Below are positions 59,758-64,000 of a stretch of 64,000 bases of DNA, one piece after another (position 1 is the stretch's first letter; each line of letters opens with the position of its first letter). Source of the stretch: Nocardioides sp. zg-1308 (GTDB lineage Bacteria; Actinomycetota; Actinomycetes; Propionibacteriales; Nocardioidaceae). Both the position numbers and the translations under genes were made by a program. The notes beneath the pieces are model-generated. The model was not told the origin of the DNA, did not search any database, and saw only the letters and a list, made by a program, of their open reading frames with translations. The stretch lies in assembly GCF_013155375.1 (NCBI RefSeq), contig NZ_JABJQY010000005.1, forward strand, positions 124,001-188,000. The letters are read 5' to 3'.

Positions 59758-61590
59758 GTGGGCAAGGATGCAGAGCCGCGGGGCGCCACCACTCTCGACG
59801 GGTTCCGGGTCCTGTGGGTCGGCATCCGCCGCGAGCCCCGGATCTTCACCGTCGCGACGCTCGGTGCGGTCCTGTTCGGCGTGCTCACCGTGGCCGACGC
59901 CTGGGTGCTCGGCTGGTCGACCCAGCACGTCCTGATCCCCGCCTTCGACGACGGCGAGATCGGCACCGGGCTCCTGGTCTGGGTGGTCGCGCTGTTCATG
60001 GCCGTGGCGATCCTGCGCGCGGTCGGCATCGTGGCCCGGCGCCTCGGCGGCGGCATCATGTACTACCGGATGCAGTCGCACACGCGACGCGGCGTGACCC
60101 GCCAGTACCTCTCCCTGCCGATGGAGTGGCACCAGCGCCACCCGACCGGCCAGCTGCTCTCCAACGCCTACTCCGACGTCGAGGCGGCCTGGGCGCCGAT
60201 CATGCCGCTGCCGATGGCGCTCGGCACCGTCGTGATGATGGTGATCGCGGTCGCTCAGATGTTCGTCGCCGACGTCGTCATGGCGCTGGTCGGCCTCCTC
60301 GTCTTCCCGGCGGTCGTGGTCGCCAACCTCGTCTACCAGCACTACTCCTCGCCGTTGATGACCCGGGCCCAGGGCCTGCGCGCCGAGGTCAGCGAGATCG
60401 CCCACGAGTCCTTCGACGGCGCGATGGTCGTCAAGACGCTCGGCCGCGAGGGCGAGGAGACCGATCGCTTCCGCGCCAAGGCCCGCGAGCTCCGCGACGT
60501 CAACATCCGCGCCGGTCGGGTGCGGGCCCTCTTCGACCCGGCGCTGGCCAGCCTGCCCAGCCTCGGCGTGCTAGTGGTGCTGGCCGTGGGCGTCTCCCGC
60601 GTCGCCAGCGGGGCCACCGAGGCCGGCGACGTGGTGACCGTCGCCTACCTCCTCACCATCGTCTCGTTCCCGATCCGCGCCATCGGCTGGCTGCTCGGGG
60701 AGTTCCCCCGCTCGGTGGTCGGCTACCGCCGCGCCAAGGCGGTGCTCGACGCCCGCGGCAACATGGCCTACGGCGACGACGAGCTGCCGCCCTCGTCGGT
60801 CGGCGCCCTGCTCGAGGTCGACGACCTGCACTACTCCTACGACGCCGACGCACCGCTGCTGCGCGGCGTCGACCTCGACGTGCAACCGGGCCGGACCGTC
60901 GCGCTCGTCGGCGCGACCGCGTCCGGCAAGAGCACCCTCACCAGCCTGATGACCCGGCTGGTGGACCCCGACTCCGGCGCGATCCGCATCGACGGCCACG
61001 ACGTCAAGGGCCTGCGCAAGGGCCAGCTCCCGCGCGACGTCGCCCTCGTCCCGCAGACCGCGTTCATGTTCGACGACACGGTCCGGGGCAACGTCACGCT
61101 CGGTGCCGACGTACCGGACGAGGAGGTGTGGGCCGCGCTGCGCACCGCCCAGGCCGACGGCTTCGTCGCCGCCCTCCCCGGGGGCCTCGACACCAAGCTG
61201 GGCGAGCGCGGCACGTCGCTGTCGGGTGGCCAGCGGCAGCGCCTCTCGCTGGCCCGCGCGCTCGTCCGCCGCCCGCGGCTGCTGATCCTCGACGACGCGA
61301 CCTCGGCGGTCGACCCCGAGGTCGAGGCGCGGATCCTCGCCTCGCTGCGCGACGACGTGGGCGGGTCCGACGCCTCGCTGGTCGTCGTCGCCTACCGCAA
61401 GGCCACGATCTCCCTCGCCGACGAGGTGCTCCACCTCGAGGGGGGTCGCATCGTCGGCCGCGGCACCCACGCCGAGCTGCTCGACTCCAGCCCCGCCTAC
61501 GCCCACCTGGTCAACGCCTACGAGCCCAGCGCCGACGCCGGCGCCGCGCCCGGGCCCGCCACCGGACGATCCGCCGGGAGCCACGAATGA
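59758..61590 (+). CDS. ABC exporter, subunit with degenerate ATP site
   Basis: A 610-residue type IV (B-family) half-transporter: six transmembrane helices (about 30-310) and a nucleotide-binding domain. Walker A GATASGKST has K391 and the signature LSGGQ is at 488-492. Walker B reads LLILDDATSAVD, so the catalytic Glu is D513, and the switch His is Y546 (VVVAYRKATI). This subunit thus carries the non-catalytic site of a heterodimer. Start GTG 59758 follows GAGGGGGCGGG. It overlaps the partner gene by four bases. Substrate unknown. Confidence 0.88.
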   Translation: MGKDAEPRGATTLDGFRVLWVGIRREPRIFTVATLGAVLFGVLTVADAWVLGWSTQHVLIPAFDDGEIGTGLLVWVVALFMAVAILRAVGIVARRLGGGIMYYRMQSHTRRGVTRQYLSLPMEWHQRHPTGQLLSNAYSDVEAAWAPIMPLPMALGTVVMMVIAVAQMFVADVVMALVGLLVFPAVVVANLVYQHYSSPLMTRAQGLRAEVSEIAHESFDGAMVVKTLGREGEETDRFRAKARELRDVNIRAGRVRALFDPALASLPSLGVLVVLAVGVSRVASGATEAGDVVTVAYLLTIVSFPIRAIGWLLGEFPRSVVGYRRAKAVLDARGNMAYGDDELPPSSVGALLEVDDLHYSYDADAPLLRGVDLDVQPGRTVALVGATASGKSTLTSLMTRLVDPDSGAIRIDGHDVKGLRKGQLPRDVALVPQTAFMFDDTVRGNVTLGADVPDEEVWAALRTAQADGFVAALPGGLDTKLGERGTSLSGGQRQRLSLARALVRRPRLLILDDATSAVDPEVEARILASLRDDVGGSDASLVVVAYRKATISLADEVLHLEGGRIVGRGTHAELLDSSPAYAHLVNAYEPSADAGAAPGPATGRSAGSHE

Positions 61591-63407
61591 GCACCACGAC
61601 GACTGCTGCCACCTCCACCTCGGGCACCCGGATGGACACCGGCGAGGACATCGGCGCCATCGCCACCATCCGGCTCGGGATGAAGTACTCGACCGAGCTG
61701 CGCGAAGGCATCGGCACGACCTTCCTGCTCGCGATCATCGCGTCCTGCGGCCAGATCGTCGTGCCCATCGCGGTCCAGCAGACGCTGGACCGCGGCCTCA
61801 ACGCACCGGGCGGGCCGCGCTTCGACTACGTCGCCTGGATGGGTGTGGCGGCCGCCGTCGCCATCGCCCTGACCGGCTGGGCGTCCTACCTGATGACCAA
61901 CCGGCTCTTCACCACCTCCGAGAACGGCCTGGCGACCCTGCGCACCAAGGCGTTCCGCCACGTGCACGACCTGCCGCTGCTCACCCAGAACACCGAGCGC
62001 CGTGGGGCCCTGGTGTCGCGGGTGACCTCGGACGTCGACCAGGTCAGCCAGTTCCTCGTCTTCGGTGGTCTCATCTTCGTGGTGAGCATCGGGCAGATCC
62101 TCGTCGCGACCGTCCTGATGCTCGTCTACAGCTGGCAGCTGGCGGCCGTGGTGTGGCTCTGCTTCGCGCCGCTGTTCCTCTCGATCCGGTGGTTCCAGAA
62201 GAAGCTGTCCGCCGCCTACACGGTCGTGCGCCACCAGGTCGGCGTCCTGCTCGGTGCCATCTCGGAGCCGGTCGTCGGCGCCGCGGTCGTCCGCTCCTAC
62301 GGCGTGGAGGACCGCACCCAGGCCCGCATCGACACCGCGATCCAGGACTGGCAGAACGCCTACACGCACGCCCAGACCTACACCGTCACCTCGTTCTCGC
62401 TGGGCGGCATCTCCGCGGGCCTGGCCAACGCCGGCGTGATCGTGGTCGGCGTCCTGCTCGGCTTCACCGGTGACATGACCCCGGGCAAGGTGCTGGCCTT
62501 CGCCTTCCTCGTCACCCTCTTCGTGGGACCCGTGCAGATGGGCACGCAGATCCTCACCGACGCCCAGAACGCCATCGCGAGCTGGCGCCGCGTGCTGGGC
62601 ATCCTGGAGACGCCCGCCGACCTCATCGACCCCGGCCCCGACGGCGAGCAGCTGCCGCGCGGCCCGATCGACGTACGCTTCGCCGACGTCACCTTCGCCT
62701 ACCCCGAGGGCCCGCCGGTCCTGCGCGACGTCGACCTGGCCATCGACGCCGGGACCCGCGTCGCGATCGTGGGCGAGACCGGCTCCGGCAAGTCGACCTT
62801 CGCCAAGCTGCTCACGCGCCTGATGGACCCCGTCGAGGGCGCGGTGCTGCTCGACGGCGTCGACGTACGCCGCATTGACGCGCGCTCGCTGCGGCGCAGC
62901 GTGGTGCTGGTGCCGCAGGAGGGATTCCTCTTCGACGACACCATCGCCGCCAACGTCCGCTACGGCAGGCTCGACGCCACGGAGGACGAGATCCGCGCGT
63001 CGGCGGTCGAGCTCGGCATCGACGACTGGCTCGCCGGCCTGCCGCGCGGCCTGGACACCCAGGTCGGGCAGCGCGGGGAGTCGCTGTCGGCGGGGGAGCG
63101 GCAGCTCGTGGCGCTGCTCCGCGCCCACCTGGCCGACCCCGACCTGCTCGTCCTCGACGAGGCCACGAGCGCGGTCGACCCGGCGCTGGAGATGCAGATC
63201 GGGCGGGCGCTCGAGCGGCTGATGCAGTCGCGCACGTCCGTGACCATCGCGCACCGGCTCTCCACCGCGGAGAGCGCCGACGAGGTCATCGTGGTCGACA
63301 AGGGCCGCGTCGTGCAGCGCGGACCGCACGCCGAGCTGGTCACGCAGGCGGGCAGCGTCTACTCAGGGCTGCACGCCAGCTGGATCGCCCAGCACTCGCA
63401 GGCCTGA
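61587..63407 (+). CDS. ABC exporter, subunit with the consensus ATP site
   Basis: A 606-residue half-transporter partnering the preceding gene. After a Thr-rich N-terminus come six helices (about 45-335) and a nucleotide-binding domain. Walker A GETGSGKST has K402, Walker B has D524-E525 (LVLDEATSAVD) and the switch His is H556 (TIAHRLST). The signature is LSAGERQ (500-506) in place of LSGGQ. With its partner it makes one active and one degenerate ATP site, as in TM287/288 or BmrCD. Such exporters usually handle drugs, lipids or peptides. Confidence 0.9.
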   Translation: MSTTTTAATSTSGTRMDTGEDIGAIATIRLGMKYSTELREGIGTTFLLAIIASCGQIVVPIAVQQTLDRGLNAPGGPRFDYVAWMGVAAAVAIALTGWASYLMTNRLFTTSENGLATLRTKAFRHVHDLPLLTQNTERRGALVSRVTSDVDQVSQFLVFGGLIFVVSIGQILVATVLMLVYSWQLAAVVWLCFAPLFLSIRWFQKKLSAAYTVVRHQVGVLLGAISEPVVGAAVVRSYGVEDRTQARIDTAIQDWQNAYTHAQTYTVTSFSLGGISAGLANAGVIVVGVLLGFTGDMTPGKVLAFAFLVTLFVGPVQMGTQILTDAQNAIASWRRVLGILETPADLIDPGPDGEQLPRGPIDVRFADVTFAYPEGPPVLRDVDLAIDAGTRVAIVGETGSGKSTFAKLLTRLMDPVEGAVLLDGVDVRRIDARSLRRSVVLVPQEGFLFDDTIAANVRYGRLDATEDEIRASAVELGIDDWLAGLPRGLDTQVGQRGESLSAGERQLVALLRAHLADPDLLVLDEATSAVDPALEMQIGRALERLMQSRTSVTIAHRLSTAESADEVIVVDKGRVVQRGPHAELVTQAGSVYSGLHASWIAQHSQA

Positions 63408-63418
63408 CGAGGCCGGTG

Positions 63419-63853
63419 TCAGGACGCCAGGACCTGGCTGATGAGCAGGTCGGCGTCGAAGAAGTCCGACTCGGCGCCGGGCGCCACGATGGCGACCGTG
63501 CGGGCGAGGAAGTCGTCGACGTCGGACGCGCGGGCGAGCAGCACCAGGTGGCCGTCGGGCGAGCTGAGCTCGATGCTGACCATGGCACGGCCGCTGAGGC
63601 CGATGGCGGGGGAGACGTGGACGTCGCCGTCACCGGTGGGCGTCTCGGTGCCCCGCATGAGCAGGTCGCGACCGAACGTCCACACGAGGTTGCCCTCGCC
63701 GGTGACGAAGGTCATCGCGACCGCGAACGGGTCGGAGCTGCGGTATCCCAGGACGGTGTCGATCTCGTGGCGGATGCCGCGGTCGTCCATGCACTCGACG
63801 GTGATGTCCAACGCCACGTCGGACAGGGTGTGCCCGCTACCGGACATGTTCAT
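63419..63853 (-). CDS. SsgA-family sporulation/cell division regulator
   Basis: A 144-residue SsgA-like protein (SALP). It matches the family through VLGYRSSDPFAVAMTFVTGEG, VWTFGRDLLMRGTETPTGDGDVHV and VSIELSSPDGHLVLLARASDVDDFLART. In Streptomyces, SsgA/SsgB recruit FtsZ to septum sites. In actinobacteria that do not form spore chains, a single SsgB-like copy may help division-site selection. ATG 63853 has AAGGAG five bases upstream on the minus strand. A perfect inverted repeat lies just upstream. Confidence 0.88.
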   Translation of the reverse strand: MNMSGSGHTLSDVALDITVECMDDRGIRHEIDTVLGYRSSDPFAVAMTFVTGEGNLVWTFGRDLLMRGTETPTGDGDVHVSPAIGLSGRAMVSIELSSPDGHLVLLARASDVDDFLARTVAIVAPGAESDFFDADLLISQVLAS

Positions 63854-63871
63854 CGAGACTCCTTGGGGTTT

Positions 63872-63889
63872 CCCGGGAAGGGTCCCGGG
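63872..63889 (-). promoter_or_regulatory. Inverted repeat in the SsgA-like gene leader
   Basis: CCCGGGA (63872-63878) and TCCCGGG (63883-63889) are perfect seven-base arms around a four-base loop. They lie just upstream of the ribosome-binding site and could form an RNA hairpin affecting translation, or an operator. Confidence 0.45.
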
Positions 63890-63949
63890 GGGTCATGGTG
63901 CTCATGAGACGGCATCCGGCCGGGGTCGTGATGCGAAACGGCAAAATAT

Positions 63950-63971
63950 GGTCAACACCGGTCCAGACCGG
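63950..63971 (-). promoter_or_regulatory. Candidate -35 and palindrome upstream of the SsgA-like gene
   Basis: On the minus strand TTGACC (63950-63955) is adjacent to CCGGTC-TG-GACCGG (63958-63971), a perfect six-base-arm palindrome. I see no good -10 at the proper distance, so the promoter is uncertain; the palindrome is an operator candidate. Confidence 0.35.
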
Positions 63972-64000
63972 ATCTTGAGCCTCACTCGTGACGTCCTTGA

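Overview
This is a stretch of chromosome from a high-GC Gram-positive actinobacterium, most likely of the family Nocardioidaceae (Nocardioides-like). The evidence is the strong G/C third-position bias, an actinobacterial division and cell wall (dcw) cluster that runs on into pgeF, yggS, sepF, yggT and divIVA, PriA-type HisA, an SsgA-family protein, a DUF222/HNH gene with its satellite repeats, a perfect actinobacterial SOS box, and many leaderless promoters. I see no rRNA, tRNA, CRISPR, prophage or insertion sequence. The family assignment is inference.

Layout. 0-3.0 kb: a CrtI-like flavoprotein, DUF4126 and a YbaK-like protein on the minus strand, then a small membrane protein. 3.1-9.9 kb: a DNA-damage block with a perfect LexA box upstream of DUF6504, a HEPN (SAV_6107-type) protein and the error-prone polymerase DnaE2, then a methyltransferase and DinB (Pol IV). 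10-15.2 kb: DUF3040, then a minus-strand MoxR ATPase / DUF58 / transglutaminase operon. 15.3-37 kb: the dcw cluster. It opens with a promoter covered by four MraZ-like boxes at exactly 10-bp spacing and a long structured leader RNA, followed by mraZ, a 53-residue membrane peptide, rsmH, ftsL-like, ftsI, murE, murF, mraY, murD, ftsW, murG, murC, ftsQ, ftsZ, pgeF, yggS, sepF, yggT, divIVA, a DksA-type zinc-finger protein, lspA and an RluD-type synthase. 37-45.4 kb: a GNAT-chorismate mutase fusion, DUF6886- and DUF2332-type genes, the replicative polymerase dnaE1 and a DUF3352 lipoprotein-like gene. 45.4-57.1 kb: a Cys-tRNA(Pro) deacylase, a Lon-N protein, and histidine biosynthesis in two halves (hisD-C-B-H and hisA/priA-nudix-hisF). 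An accessory islet separates the halves and holds hemerythrin, a SRPBCC-like gene, DUF222/HNH with repeats, a zinc-ribbon membrane protein and a PRC-barrel/DUF2382 protein. 57.1-63.4 kb: a polar amino-acid ABC importer and a heterodimeric ABC exporter. The window ends with an SsgA-family regulator.

How the genes work together. The cell wall genes make UDP-MurNAc-pentapeptide and lipid II (murE/F/D/C, mraY, murG), polymerise and crosslink it at the septum (ftsW, ftsI, ftsQ, ftsL), and position the machinery (ftsZ, sepF, divIVA, ssgA-like). The cluster start looks autoregulated by MraZ and may also be attenuated through its leader RNA. Two loci carry SOS-type sites: the dnaE2 operon and the DUF222/HNH gene.

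Most genes are ordinary and well conserved. The observations I rate highest are the dnaE2 operon with HEPN and DUF6504 but no adjacent imuA'/imuB, the DUF222 gene whose leaderless start lies inside a near-perfect SOS box next to a repeat array, the two opposed sets of MraZ-like boxes, the GNAT-chorismate mutase fusion, and TAG stop codons that double as -10 elements. I found no clearly new defence or mobile system.
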